From positions 81,967-131,801 of the forward strand of contig NZ_WTEV01000006.1 of assembly GCF_009795885.1 (NCBI RefSeq): a DNA stretch of 49,835 nt, written 5' to 3'. Below the pieces are notes generated by a model, which had not been told where the DNA came from, made no database searches, and was given only the letters and a program-made list of their open reading frames with translations. Source of the DNA: Gilliamella sp. Pas-s25 (GTDB taxonomy: Bacteria; Pseudomonadota; Gammaproteobacteria; Enterobacterales; Orbaceae). Below, one piece after another: positions 37,415 to 47,282 of the stretch (its first letter is position 1; every line of letters begins with the position of its first letter). Position numbers and translations under genes: made by a program.

Positions 37415-40400
37415 AGTAACTTATCCTCCCAATCAGGATCAAAGCCACTACACGCATCTGCAACCGCCATATAGTTAGCATAACCTTCAGCGAGTAACAC
37501 TGGCGGCAATTTATTGAGTGCTATTGCTCTATCTTTTAAACCTGGCTTTTTACTAAAATAGAGGTCAAAAAGAGCAACAGGGATATTTTCTTCTGGTACC
37601 ATGCTGCCACTAAATTCAATATTAATATACAGGTTAAGACTAGCAAAATACTTATAATAACCATAAAAACAACCTGCATCTTCAACATTGTCACGCTTAT
37701 AATCCAATTTGGTTAAAATACCACGTATCGTGAAACTGTCAGTTAACCAACCTAAACGTTCATCAATAATGTCATCTTTAATTTTACTCATATCTGGTAA
37801 TGAATGAGTCAATTGATCAAATAGCTCGGTGACTTTGTAATCTTTAAGATGATCTTGCCATTTTACGGTGATATCACTTGGCAACAGTGCCGAATGGGCA
37901 AGGATAATGCGATTACCTTCATTTAGAACAATCTCGTCATCTTCAGTTGTAATTAAGCTACCATCCTCCGTTGGTCTAAAGCTGCTTATCACCTGTCCAT
38001 TTTCATCTAATTCAAGCCAAATTAAACGTTGAATAAGCCGTCCTATGATAGGATGTGGCTGTAGGTATTTTTGCCAATCCTCTACTCGCCATTGACGCTG
38101 TGTACACATAGCTTCATAAAAGCGGGTAATTTGCATATTGAGCAATTGCGTTAGTTCTTTTTTACTGTTGGAAAACTGTTTTTTTGCCTCTTTCACTAAG
38201 GCTTGATCTTCGCTTTTTCGGGCTTCTGGTAAGGATTTAATTTCGTCACCATCTGCATTTTTTAAATGCCATTTAAACTTATCATCAAAAGTAGCCGTAA
38301 AGGTGCGTTCACCATAATCAAGCGTTAACACACCATTATCATCTAGCCCTGCGGTAGATATGGTGCGATCAGCTAGTTCATCAGTAGTCCAGCCATTGCG
38401 TTCTGCAATACTTTCTACCAATAAGCGGGCTTTTTCTTGTACAGATGCAGCACGATAACGGCGGGCAAGCGATAGCAAGAGTTGCGTGATCAACGGATCA
38501 TCACTTTGAGCAAGCGGTTCAAGCATCGCTTCAATTTGCGCTCGTCGTTGTTGATGATCTTTCATAAAACTACGTAATAACGAAACTGCAATATGACCTT
38601 TAATACCACTAGTTAATGCTAATAATCCTTTCGCTTTAATGGCTGAACCAAGATAGACTGCCAAAGCCTCTTTTTTTATCTCTTCAAATACTTGTTCAAA
38701 AGTAATATTGGCATAACTAGGGTAGTATTGAGGGTGTTGCTGGTAGTAGCCAATATATCGCTGCAATCGCTTATCGGCTAATGAATTGGCTTTTGCTTCG
38801 GCATCTTCCACCGTTGGCATTCGCGTATCTTGCTTAATAAAGCTTTGTAAAATAAATTCGCCTAATTGCTGTTGGCTTTGCTGACTTAATAAGCGACTAT
38901 AAATAATTAACAATGGATTAGCTGGATCTTTTAATTTGACCGCTAACCACGCCCACCATTCAATAATTTGAGGATCAACTGCATCACCATTTTTCCATGT
39001 TAATGGTGGAATTAGATTTTTATCAAACCAGTCAAAATCAGCAGGTTTTTTACCTTTTAAGCCTTTTTGTGCATCGGTTAATAGTTTTTTAACGGTTAGA
39101 TGTTGACTAATATCTTCGCCTAATTTTTCTAAAGCGACTAATAAAACAGCTTGTACAGTTTCGCGTTTTTCTTTTTTTAAGGCATTATTTAATGCTTTAA
39201 TTGAAGATTTTTGTCCTAACTCTGCTAACCAATTAGCGGCGGCAATTCGCACCTCTTGCTTTGCTGATGTTAAAGCTTGTTCAACTTGGCAATGAATATT
39301 AGTAATCACACTTAAAGCGTTTTGTGCGGCATAGCGTACTTGTTTACTTTCGCCCAAAGCTAATTCAAATAGATAAGCAACATATTTAGTTGGAATATTT
39401 GGGAAAGTTTGTAATATTTTAATGGTACTTTCTACATCAACATTAAGATAAGACCAGGCTTCTTGTTTGGGAGCAAAACCTAAGGCCTCATCAAGCAAAA
39501 ATTCGTTTTCAGCAAAAAATGGCCATAATTTGTGTGGTTCATTTTCATAGACATCGTGATAGGTATCTTTGGTTAAAAATGGCACAGCAACGACATAGGG
39601 CACATGCTGAGAATAATTGATTTTAGCTAATACATCAGCAATTTGTCTAAGATCTAATTTTTTTATAAATTCATTTTTTTCATATAATCTTTCGAAATAA
39701 TAAACGCCTTTTTCTTTATTAGTTAATTGAGTCGCTCGTAATAGATGAAAAAGCGTAAATTCAGGTAGATTCTGTAACCTTTTTTTGGCTAATAAAAATG
39801 TAATATCGATATTTTTATTGATTTTTTTGAGTAACGCCGAATATTCAATCTTACCATTTAAATAGTGATAGACATCATCTAAATCCTGTGAGGTAATCGT
39901 TTTTAACGTTTTATAGTATTTTCTTGCCCAATTGTATGGAAGGTTATATTTTTTGTTATCTTCAACTTCTTTTTGTGCCGCTTTTTCACTTTCTATTAAA
40001 TGTTCTTCATAATTTTGCTGCAAAATATCACGAGCAATAATGGGTAAATCAACATCATCGATTGGCTCAAAATCAGGAATTATCAAAGTTGCTTGTTGTT
40101 CGGCTGTATTTGCACTTTCAAGTCGTGATAAAGCACTCTCGATCGCAGCAATGACCGTTTTGTTAGTTTCGTTAGTCAAGGCTTGTTGCAAAATTGTCGG
40201 ATCAGAGGATATTCTAGCCTGTAATGCGGCAGCATGACTACGCTGCTTAACTGTGCCAGCAGTTAACAAACGTTGTAAATGGGGCTTTACTATTTCGACA
40301 GGGGAACTAAGTAACATTTCAGTTGCAAGCTGACTAATTTGTTTGGAGCTATTTAATGACTGCACAGCAATAAAATCAATCAGCGGCATTTTCAGTTCAG

Positions 40401-41112
40401 GATGTTTTCGAATATATTTTAATTGTTCGACTTGCCCTAATATCGCAATACCTTGATTCGGTAACTGTTTGAATAATTCAATATGCTCAATAATATAAGG
40501 CAACAGACCATTAATCATAAAGAAATAATGAAAACAGCTGCTATATGTAATATTTTGGCGGTCAAAAATAGCAAATAATAACTTTTTACCTAATCCTGAT
40601 TCCTCAATCTCTAACAACTGATACAATTGGTTAATTGACCAATTTTTTCGTTCATCAATCCGCTCTTCATTGTTACAACAAATCGATAACGTAGTAATCA
40701 ATCCATCATATAGCAGGTATAAAAACCAAGAGGGTAACTCTGGAGTAATAAGTTTAATAAAACGTAAATTACTACATAACGCCGTTAAAACTCGTGCAAA
40801 ACGGATTATCTGTTCAAAAGTATAATCATCAGTCCAACGCTGATAAAAGGCCATTCTTGCTTTTTCGGATGAATTAAGTTTGTCATAAATATCTGTCCAA
40901 TAAAAATCACAAGGTCTTCGAAGTAACTCATAAAGTTTATTAGCTGTGTTTGAAGACTGACTCAATTGATTTAAATCAACTAATACATTTATTTCATCAC
41001 CCTGTAAGATATATTGAGTAATGCGCGCTGGCATGGTTTTATCCAGTTCTTTTACTGGGTCAAATATAGTGGTAATTAATTGTTGTGATGATAATTCATT
41101 TATTTTTTTCAT
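37408..41112 (-). CDS. DUF4132 / MolR-YehI family protein, copy A
   Basis: About 1234 residues from the preferred start MKKINE at 41112, which follows GAAAGG and overlaps the stop of a decayed upstream copy (ATGA). Domain order matches copy B: an N-terminal helical region, HEAT-like repeats (about 590-720), then DUF4132 with L-A-D-R-T-I-S-T-A-G, T-L-D-Y-G-E-R-T-F, F-R-P-T-E-D-G, WLTDSFTIRGIL, FYGYYKYF and the ending CSGFDPDWEDKLLW. The two copies are similar throughout but clearly diverged, so the duplication is old. An alternative ATG 18 nt upstream exists but would place the ribosome site inside the gene. Confidence 0.87.
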   Translation of the reverse strand: MKKINELSSQQLITTIFDPVKELDKTMPARITQYILQGDEINVLVDLNQLSQSSNTANKLYELLRRPCDFYWTDIYDKLNSSEKARMAFYQRWTDDYTFEQIIRFARVLTALCSNLRFIKLITPELPSWFLYLLYDGLITTLSICCNNEERIDERKNWSINQLYQLLEIEESGLGKKLLFAIFDRQNITYSSCFHYFFMINGLLPYIIEHIELFKQLPNQGIAILGQVEQLKYIRKHPELKMPLIDFIAVQSLNSSKQISQLATEMLLSSPVEIVKPHLQRLLTAGTVKQRSHAAALQARISSDPTILQQALTNETNKTVIAAIESALSRLESANTAEQQATLIIPDFEPIDDVDLPIIARDILQQNYEEHLIESEKAAQKEVEDNKKYNLPYNWARKYYKTLKTITSQDLDDVYHYLNGKIEYSALLKKINKNIDITFLLAKKRLQNLPEFTLFHLLRATQLTNKEKGVYYFERLYEKNEFIKKLDLRQIADVLAKINYSQHVPYVVAVPFLTKDTYHDVYENEPHKLWPFFAENEFLLDEALGFAPKQEAWSYLNVDVESTIKILQTFPNIPTKYVAYLFELALGESKQVRYAAQNALSVITNIHCQVEQALTSAKQEVRIAAANWLAELGQKSSIKALNNALKKEKRETVQAVLLVALEKLGEDISQHLTVKKLLTDAQKGLKGKKPADFDWFDKNLIPPLTWKNGDAVDPQIIEWWAWLAVKLKDPANPLLIIYSRLLSQQSQQQLGEFILQSFIKQDTRMPTVEDAEAKANSLADKRLQRYIGYYQQHPQYYPSYANITFEQVFEEIKKEALAVYLGSAIKAKGLLALTSGIKGHIAVSLLRSFMKDHQQRRAQIEAMLEPLAQSDDPLITQLLLSLARRYRAASVQEKARLLVESIAERNGWTTDELADRTISTAGLDDNGVLTLDYGERTFTATFDDKFKWHLKNADGDEIKSLPEARKSEDQALVKEAKKQFSNSKKELTQLLNMQITRFYEAMCTQRQWRVEDWQKYLQPHPIIGRLIQRLIWLELDENGQVISSFRPTEDGSLITTEDDEIVLNEGNRIILAHSALLPSDITVKWQDHLKDYKVTELFDQLTHSLPDMSKIKDDIIDERLGWLTDSFTIRGILTKLDYKRDNVEDAGCFYGYYKYFASLNLYINIEFSGSMVPEENIPVALFDLYFSKKPGLKDRAIALNKLPPVLLAEGYANYMAVADACSGFDPDWEDKLLW

Positions 41113-41526
41113 ATTCCTTTCTTCTCCCATTCTGGATCAAATCCGCTACATGCCTTAGCAACAGCCATATAATCAGCATAACCTTCAGCAAGTAACACAC
41201 GCGGAACTTTGCTAAGTTCTATAGTATGATAGTGCCAATCCTGCTTTTGGCTGAAACTAACATGGTAAAGCACCACAGGAATGTTTTTTTTCGGGCACAT
41301 AGCTGCCGCTAAACTCAATATTAATATAAAATTGATTATCGCTAAAGTATTTATAATAACTATAAAAGCATGCCCCATCTTCGATATTGTTTCTTTGGTA
41401 ACCGACTTTGGTCAAAATACTACGTAGAGTAAAGCTATCAGTTAACCAACCTTTACGGTCATCAATTGTGTTATTTTTAATTGTATTGACATCACCGATA
41501 ACAAAAGGTATTACGATTAAATACAC
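41109..41526 (-). pseudogene. Third DUF4132 copy, C-terminal remnant
   Basis: Only the last about 130 residues of a DUF4132 protein remain: D-D-R-K-G-W-L-T-D-S-F-T-L-R-S-I-L, then C-F-Y-S-Y-Y-K-Y-F and N-I-E-F-S-G-S-Y-V-P-E. After that the frame shifts at a run of eight A (T8 on the plus strand, 41284-41291) and continues as NIPVVLYHVSF to the canonical end SGFDPEWEKKGI. The N-terminal 1100 residues are missing. It sits directly before copy A and its stop overlaps that start, so it marks an ancestral three-gene tandem array. It may still serve as a translated leader for copy A. Confidence 0.85.
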
Positions 41527-41623
41527 TAAAAGTGTTGCAATATATTATTTTTAGCTCTAGGTTAGCTTTTTGTTTATTATTGTAAAATAAGCTTTCTTCT
41601 ACATCCTTGTAAAGCTTTAATAG

Positions 41624-42466
41624 CTATTGACACTGCTCCTTTAACCAGCTTATTTCTTGCGCCCAGATATCGGGATCAATGGTTTCTAAAATAAAGGGAA
41701 TTTCATCAATTCTTGGATCTTGCATAATATATTTAAAAGCTGCTTCGCCAATGTTGCCTTTGCCTAGGCTATGATGACGATCGACATGGCTGGCAAATTC
41801 GCTTTTGGCATCGTTTAAATGCATGCCTCGCAAGTATTGAAAACCTACAATTTTTTCAAATTCGGCAAAGGTTTCTTGGCAGGCTTTTTCAGTACGCAAG
41901 TCATAGCCAGCAGCAAAAGCATGGCAAGTGTCAATACAAACGCCAACTCGGCTTTTGTCTTCAACTTGGTCAATGATCTGGGCAAGATGTTCAAATTTAT
42001 AGCCTAAGTTAGAGCCTTGCCCCGCAGTATTTTCAATAACGGCAACCACATTTTGTGTTTTATCAAGTGTGATATTAATCGATTCGGCAATACGTGCTAA
42101 ACATTCATCAACCGAAATCTGTTTTAAGTCACTACCAGGGTGAAAGTTAAGTAATGTCAGTCCTAGCTGTTCGCACCGTTGCATTTCATCTAAAAAGGCG
42201 GTACGTGATTTGTCGAGCTGTTCTCGATCTGGGTGACCTAAATTAATTAAATAACTATCGTGTGGTAAGATCTGTTTGCTAGTAAAGCCATATCTTTCGC
42301 AACGTTTTTTGAAGCTGTCAATGATTGTGGGCTCAAGCGGTTTGGCGTGCCATTGTCGTTGATTTTTGGTAAATAGCGCAAATGCGGTTGCGCCAATTTG
42401 ATAAGCGTTAATTGGGGCATTGTCTACCCCACCTGCTGCACTTACATGTGCACCAATGTATTTCAT
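41624..42466 (-). CDS. nfo: Endonuclease IV
   Basis: A 280-residue (E. coli 285) zinc-dependent AP endonuclease that incises DNA 5' to abasic sites in base excision repair. Family motifs are all present: [28 protein letters not shown] with the metal-bridging glutamate, [23 protein letters not shown] and [12 protein letters not shown]. The chosen ATG (42466) has AGGA 8 nt upstream and gives the canonical N-terminus; an earlier in-frame ATG at 42532 would add 22 atypical residues and overlap yejK. Confidence 0.95.
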   Translation of the reverse strand: MKYIGAHVSAAGGVDNAPINAYQIGATAFALFTKNQRQWHAKPLEPTIIDSFKKRCERYGFTSKQILPHDSYLINLGHPDREQLDKSRTAFLDEMQRCEQLGLTLLNFHPGSDLKQISVDECLARIAESINITLDKTQNVVAVIENTAGQGSNLGYKFEHLAQIIDQVEDKSRVGVCIDTCHAFAAGYDLRTEKACQETFAEFEKIVGFQYLRGMHLNDAKSEFASHVDRHHSLGKGNIGEAAFKYIMQDPRIDEIPFILETIDPDIWAQEISWLKEQCQ

Positions 42467-42497
42467 GTTGTGTCCTAATAACGTTGTTGGTTGATAA

Positions 42498-43502
42498 TTA
42501 GTTGGAACCGCTATTGCGTTGTAGCTGATCACGTAAATTAGGTGGTACGCCTTTAATCACTAGGGAGTCAGTTTGCGGATCCCACTTAATGCGTTCACCT
42601 AATAAATTCGAATCGAAGCTTAACGTTAATCCCCCACCACTACCTGAGAATTTTTTAAGCTGACGCAGTGCACTGCGATCAACCGGAAACGTTTCTTCTA
42701 AATCATATTCACTGTTTTTAATAAATTCAATAAAGTTATTGTCAACACTGGCAGGTAGTTCGTTGGCTAGATTTTTCAGTTCAATTTCTTCGCCTGCTTG
42801 TAATTGGGCTTGGCAGTAGTTGTAAACGTTTTCGCGCGCACTGGTTTTGTCTTGCTTGTCAAATTGCATTTCTTGGCAGTAATCATCAACCGCTTTAACC
42901 AGTGTTTTGTTTTGCGCTTTCGCATCTAATCCTTCGCTAGCACCTAAATAGTCCATAAAAAAGTCAGATACCTTGCGTCCTACTCGTCCTTTTAAGAAAG
43001 TTAAATAACGTTTTGAGTCGGCTTGGGTTTCCCATTCGGTAATGTCGATACGGGCAATAATATCGGCATGGGCAATGTCTAAATATTGTGTTTCACTGAT
43101 ATCTAAATCTTCATTAACTAACATACTTAAACAACTATTTAATACGGCAATAATCAAGTACTCAACCGCCAAATAACGGTACTGACAAAATACAACCGTT
43201 CCCCCTTCAGCAAAAGGGTATTTAGCCAATTCGTTGCGCAGTTGTTTGGTCGATTCTTGGCTAAAATGTAAAAAGTCTTGATTGCCAAGGCGCAGTTCTT
43301 TTAGTGATTGTTCAAATAAGCTATCGCTATTAAATAGTCCATAGGCTTTGCTTTTGTTGTTGTAGATGCGGTTGATATCTTCGATTAGATTAACAACGGC
43401 TTGCTCGTTGCCTAACATTGATTCGCGAAGTTGTAATTCAATTTCGGTGTCACTTTTTCTAATTAATTTATGCAGTATGATCTTTTCTATTTGTACGCTC
43501 AT
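42498..43502 (-). CDS. yejK: Nucleoid-associated protein YejK/NdpA
   Basis: A 334-residue (E. coli 335) nucleoid-associated protein of the NdpA family. Strongly conserved stretches include [94 protein letters not shown] and the C-terminal [14 protein letters not shown]. It binds DNA in the nucleoid; its detailed role is poorly known. nfo follows on the same strand after about 30 bp and may be co-transcribed. Confidence 0.95.
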   Translation of the reverse strand: MSVQIEKIILHKLIRKSDTEIELQLRESMLGNEQAVVNLIEDINRIYNNKSKAYGLFNSDSLFEQSLKELRLGNQDFLHFSQESTKQLRNELAKYPFAEGGTVVFCQYRYLAVEYLIIAVLNSCLSMLVNEDLDISETQYLDIAHADIIARIDITEWETQADSKRYLTFLKGRVGRKVSDFFMDYLGASEGLDAKAQNKTLVKAVDDYCQEMQFDKQDKTSARENVYNYCQAQLQAGEEIELKNLANELPASVDNNFIEFIKNSEYDLEETFPVDRSALRQLKKFSGSGGGLTLSFDSNLLGERIKWDPQTDSLVIKGVPPNLRDQLQRNSGSN

Positions 43503-43620
43503 TGGTGAGGTTCCTATTGGATCGCAATAATCATTAAGGGGGTTATTCTATCAAAGCACCAAAAAAGTGCTATTAACAATTTGCCAGTCTGCTAAACTAA
43601 CGCAGTAAAATTGCCTTAAA

Positions 43621-44072
43621 TTTATACTGAAACGTATAGCTACCTGAAACTTTTTGACAAGCTCTGCATACAGTACCGATAGAAAATTTGGATTGTCGCT
43701 ATAAACTATAATCATAAAAATTTAAAAATAAATAAAAGTAGCAAACCCGTTTATTATTTTAGCTATATTTTCAACAGACAAAGACAAGTATATTATAGCA
43801 AGTTTAAATAATGACTATCTTTTATACTGAAACGTATAGTTACCTGAAACTTTTTGACAAGATTTAATATCTCGCAGTGACAATAGACAGATTTGGGTAA
43901 CCGCTATAAGTAACCATTATTTAAAATTAAGAAATAAGTAAAAATCGCAAACTGCGTTTATTATTTTGATAATATACCAAACAGCAGACATGAGCATATC
44001 ATGGCTAATTTGAATAGTGATTATGCTCTTTTTATACTAAAACGTATAGTTACCTGAAACTTCTTTACAATA
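43621..44072. repeat. About 200-bp direct repeats with operator-like dyad
   Basis: The 594-bp gap before the MATE gene contains a 40-bp motif three times (43621, 43821, 44031), spaced 200 and 210 bp. The intervening DNA is also similar (TTTATTATTTT blocks in both). The core is a dyad TATAC-N6-GTATA (43623-43638, 43823-43838, 44033-44048), with TGAAAC in its centre or close variant, and a second CTGAAAC 17 bp on. The third copy ends about 50 bp from the MATE start codon. It could be a repeated promoter/operator for the exporter or a mobile-repeat relic. Confidence 0.75.
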
Positions 44073-44096
44073 TTTAACAGCGGAAAAATAAAAGCA

Positions 44097-45476
44097 ATGG
44101 CTCACTCTCTTGATGTTTATAATGATTTTAAAAATAAAAAAATCAGTTCACTATTTTGGCAATATGCACTGCCTGCGGTAATTGGCACAATTGTAAATAC
44201 GCTGTATAACATTATTGACGGTATTTTTATTGGCCATTGGATTGGTCGCGAAGCATTAAGCGGTGCAGGCATTATTTTGCCAGTTATGAACCTAACTGCA
44301 GGCATTGGGATGCTGGTAGGTATCGGCTCGGCGAGCCGGATTTCGATTTTTTTAGGTCGTGGCGAGAACGACAAAGCCGAAAAAGTCGCTGGCACATCGT
44401 TTATGTTAACTACCGTTTTAAGTGGCTTAACTTTGGCGTTATTGCTCTATTTTGTCGATCCCGTTTTACATTTTGTCGGATCGAGCGCGACTAATCATGT
44501 ATATGCTCGAGAATTTTTAGAAGTTTATTTACCAGGTAGTATTTTTATTACGTTAACGTTTAATTATAACAATATGATGCGCGCCAGTGGTTATCCATTT
44601 AAAGCAATGGTTACCATGTTTATTAGTGTAATTGCCAATATTATTTTAGCACCGATTTTTATTATTAGTTTAGGCTGGGGCATGCGTGGAGCAGCTTTTG
44701 CAACCACGTTATCCATGTTTATTAGCTTCTTATTTGTTATGCAACACTTTATCAGCAAAAACAGTAATATTAAGCTATATCGACGCAATTTCACCCTTAA
44801 CTTGACCTATATTAAATCGATTATATCAATCGGTATGTCGCCATTTGCCATGCAGGTTGCAGCCTCTATAGTGGTGGTTTTTATCAACTGGCAATTAGTA
44901 CATTATGCGCCACTGTCTAACGTGTCAAGTGATGATGCTATTGCGGGCTACTCTAATGCCAACCGATTGATCACATTAGTGATTATGATTGTTATTGGGA
45001 TTAATCAAGGTATGCAACCCATTATTGGTTATAATTACGGAGCAAAAAACTATTTGCGTGTCAAAACTACCTTTTTTTATGCCGTCAAAGTAGCGACCGT
45101 AATTACCAGTATTGGCTTTATTCTTGGATTTTTTATTCCGGATATTTTAGTTCGTGCATTTAGTGCTGACGAGGATTTAATCTCAATATCAGCCATTGCA
45201 CTACGCTATACCACACTTTCTTTTGCTTTTATTGGTTTCCAAATGGTGACCACAAGCTTTTTCCAATGCATTGGTATGGCAAAAGTATCGATTTTACTTA
45301 GCCTTTCTAGACAGATCCTTATTTTATTGCCAACACTCTATATTTTGCCATTATTCTTTGGGCTTGATGGCGTTTGGGCAGCAGCACCAACGGCAGATTT
45401 GTTATCAACTTTTACAGCTTGCTTGATACTTTATTGGTATTTTAAATCACTCAAGAAAAGACATTGTTGTAATTAA
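44097..45476 (+). CDS. MATE family efflux transporter (MepA-like)
   Basis: A 459-residue inner-membrane protein with about 12 transmembrane helices in two halves. The first opens F-W-Q-Y-A-L-P-A-V-I-G and Y-N-I-I-D-G-I-F-I-G-H-W-I-G; a central N-N-M-M-R-A-S-G-Y-P motif and a second-half G-M-Q-P-I-I-G-Y-N-Y-G-A motif are typical of MepA-type MATE transporters. These export cationic drugs and other compounds with Na+ or H+ antiport. A weak GGA Shine-Dalgarno precedes the ATG. The repeated dyad upstream suggests transcriptional control, but no regulator gene lies beside it. A terminator follows. Confidence 0.92.
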   Translation: MAHSLDVYNDFKNKKISSLFWQYALPAVIGTIVNTLYNIIDGIFIGHWIGREALSGAGIILPVMNLTAGIGMLVGIGSASRISIFLGRGENDKAEKVAGTSFMLTTVLSGLTLALLLYFVDPVLHFVGSSATNHVYAREFLEVYLPGSIFITLTFNYNNMMRASGYPFKAMVTMFISVIANIILAPIFIISLGWGMRGAAFATTLSMFISFLFVMQHFISKNSNIKLYRRNFTLNLTYIKSIISIGMSPFAMQVAASIVVVFINWQLVHYAPLSNVSSDDAIAGYSNANRLITLVIMIVIGINQGMQPIIGYNYGAKNYLRVKTTFFYAVKVATVITSIGFILGFFIPDILVRAFSADEDLISISAIALRYTTLSFAFIGFQMVTTSFFQCIGMAKVSILLSLSRQILILLPTLYILPLFFGLDGVWAAAPTADLLSTFTACLILYWYFKSLKKRHCCN

Positions 45477-45496
45477 TACTGCCGTTTAAGTTAATC

Positions 45497-45515
45497 AGGG
45501 CTTAATGCCCTTTTT
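45497..45515 (+). terminator. Rho-independent terminator of MATE gene
   Basis: Stem AGGGC/GCCCT with 5-nt loop TTAAT followed by TTTT, about 20 bp past the MATE stop codon and before the convergent Sel1-repeat gene. Confidence 0.8.
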
Positions 45516-45548
45516 AATTTGGCCCAATTTTATTTACTGCAGTTGTTT

Positions 45549-46232
45549 TTATTTTTGTTCACAAAATTCATGCTTAATTCCATTTTCACAAGCTTTTTGA
45601 AACAATTCTTTCGCTTTTTTGGTATCTTTTTTAACACCATAGCCATTAGAATATATCACGCCAAGATTCCATTGTGCGTAAGGCTCATTTTGCTCAGCGG
45701 CTTTTTCAAACCAAATTCTAGCTAAACTATAATCTTGATCTACCGTATTACCATCAAAATACATATCGCCTAAAGCATATTGAGCGTCAACATTACCATT
45801 TTCGGCCCCTTTTTGATACCACTCTCGAGCTTTTGTTAGATCTTCTTCAACGCCTTGACCTTTTTCGTACAGAACCCCTAAATTATATTGAGCTTCGGCA
45901 TTTTTATCTGCCACTTTTTGATACCATTCAAAAGCTTTGCTGTAATTTTGCTCTACTTCTTCGCCTTTATAATACAAGCTACCGATATTTAAAGCGGCCT
46001 CTACAATGCCTTGTGCCGCAGCTTTTTCGTACCATTCTATTGCTTTTTGTGCATCTTTTGGAACAGAAATACCATAAAGATATCTAATACCGAGATAGAA
46101 TTGAGCTTCTGGGTTATTTTCTTCTGACGCTTTTTTATACAATTCGTCAAAACTAATATCTCGAAAATCTTGAGCATAAGATGGGCTTGAGAAACATATG
46201 AACAATAAAAATAATGCAACTAATTTTTTCAC
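45549..46232 (-). CDS. Exported Sel1-repeat protein
   Basis: A 227-residue protein with a Sec signal peptide (MKKLVALFLLFICFSSPSYA, cleavage likely after the last alanine of SYA) and five consecutive Sel1-like TPR repeats of about 36 residues. Typical motifs are A-Q-F-Y-L-G-I-R-Y-L-Y-G, A-I-E-W-Y-E-K-A-A and A-Q-Y-N-L-G-V-L-Y. A short tail with two cysteines (K-A-C-E-N-G, F-C-E-Q-K) may form a disulfide. Sel1 repeats are protein-protein scaffolds; a periplasmic location is expected and partner unknown. It is a single gene convergent with the MATE gene. Confidence 0.87.
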   Translation of the reverse strand: MKKLVALFLLFICFSSPSYAQDFRDISFDELYKKASEENNPEAQFYLGIRYLYGISVPKDAQKAIEWYEKAAAQGIVEAALNIGSLYYKGEEVEQNYSKAFEWYQKVADKNAEAQYNLGVLYEKGQGVEEDLTKAREWYQKGAENGNVDAQYALGDMYFDGNTVDQDYSLARIWFEKAAEQNEPYAQWNLGVIYSNGYGVKKDTKKAKELFQKACENGIKHEFCEQK

Positions 46233-46377
46233 GTTATATTCCTTATTAGCAAAACTTAATGAAGTTAAAATATATATTCTAAATTTTTATAAACTAAAAT
46301 TACTGAACTATTTTTAGTAAAATCAAAATAAAACCTATTAATTCCACTCAGTATCTCGTATTGTAGTCTTATTATGT

Positions 46378-47271
46378 CTAAGGCGATGAGTTTGTAATAC
46401 TCGATAAAGTCACAAAAATAAGACACATAAAAATCAATACAACCCCAAGCCACCCAACTAATGACATTTTTTCACCAATAATTAACATCGCTAATATGGC
46501 CGCAATAACCGGCTCTAACAAGCTAATAGTAATAGCTGAGCTGGCTGATATTTTAGATAAACCATAGCCATAACATAAATACCCAAGAAACATGGGAATT
46601 AATGCCATATAAACACAAACTGAAATATTCGTTAATGAATCAAACAAACCAGAACCAGTGAGCACCATGACCGGTATTAATAATATGCCACCACATCCAA
46701 AGGTTGCCCCCATGGCAGAAGTGGTTGATATTGTCTTTAACATTAATTGACGCGCTGACCATGAATATAAAGCATAGGTAAATCCAGCTATTAAACCAAG
46801 TAAAATGCCAAAAATAATATGATTATTTTCAATAGTTGTTGAATGATTTTCTGCAAAAGACAATAGTATCATTCCCAAAATGCCAAACATTGCGCCAATC
46901 AACCATCGCTTAGTTAAGTGAAAGTCACCTTTCACATATTCAATTATAGCCGAAAGAATCGGCGCCGAACCAATAGAGACAACCGTACCAATTGTCACAC
47001 CCGATAATCGCATTGAAGAATAAAAAGCTAAGGGATAAATCATTACGGCAACGGCTCCAACAATAAGAAAATAGATATGTTGGGTTAACAAGTCACGCTC
47101 TTTGATAATTTGTGGGATAGCTAACACACACTGCAAAATTCCACCAATCCCCATTGCAACTGCACCAATAAACAAAGAAGAAAGTGAAGGGGCAAACGTG
47201 GCTACAGTGCCAGTTGTCCCCCACAAAATAGAAGCTAATACAATAGCTAAACTACCAAGATATCTACTCAT
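46378..47271 (-). CDS. EamA family transporter (DMT superfamily)
   Basis: A 297-residue integral membrane protein with about ten transmembrane helices in two EamA repeats. The first begins L-A-S-I-L-W-G-T-T-G-T-V and the second has F-T-Y-A-L-Y-S-W-S-A-R and S-L-L-E-P-V-I-A-A-I-L-A, the usual drug/metabolite transporter signature. The substrate cannot be told from sequence. Its start lies 11 bp after the yicC stop, so the two may share a transcript. Confidence 0.9.
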   Translation of the reverse strand: MSRYLGSLAIVLASILWGTTGTVATFAPSLSSLFIGAVAMGIGGILQCVLAIPQIIKERDLLTQHIYFLIVGAVAVMIYPLAFYSSMRLSGVTIGTVVSIGSAPILSAIIEYVKGDFHLTKRWLIGAMFGILGMILLSFAENHSTTIENNHIIFGILLGLIAGFTYALYSWSARQLMLKTISTTSAMGATFGCGGILLIPVMVLTGSGLFDSLTNISVCVYMALIPMFLGYLCYGYGLSKISASSAITISLLEPVIAAILAMLIIGEKMSLVGWLGVVLIFMCLIFVTLSSITNSSP

Positions 47272-47282
47272 TAATCAAGCCA

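Noticed and set aside
42467-42532. Longer N-terminus for endonuclease IV
   Set aside because: The extra 22 residues are atypical, overlap yejK, and the internal ATG has a good Shine-Dalgarno and canonical start [13 protein letters not shown].
43621-44072. CRISPR-like array
   Set aside because: Only three repeats, and the 160-bp intervals are themselves similar to each other; no cas genes nearby.
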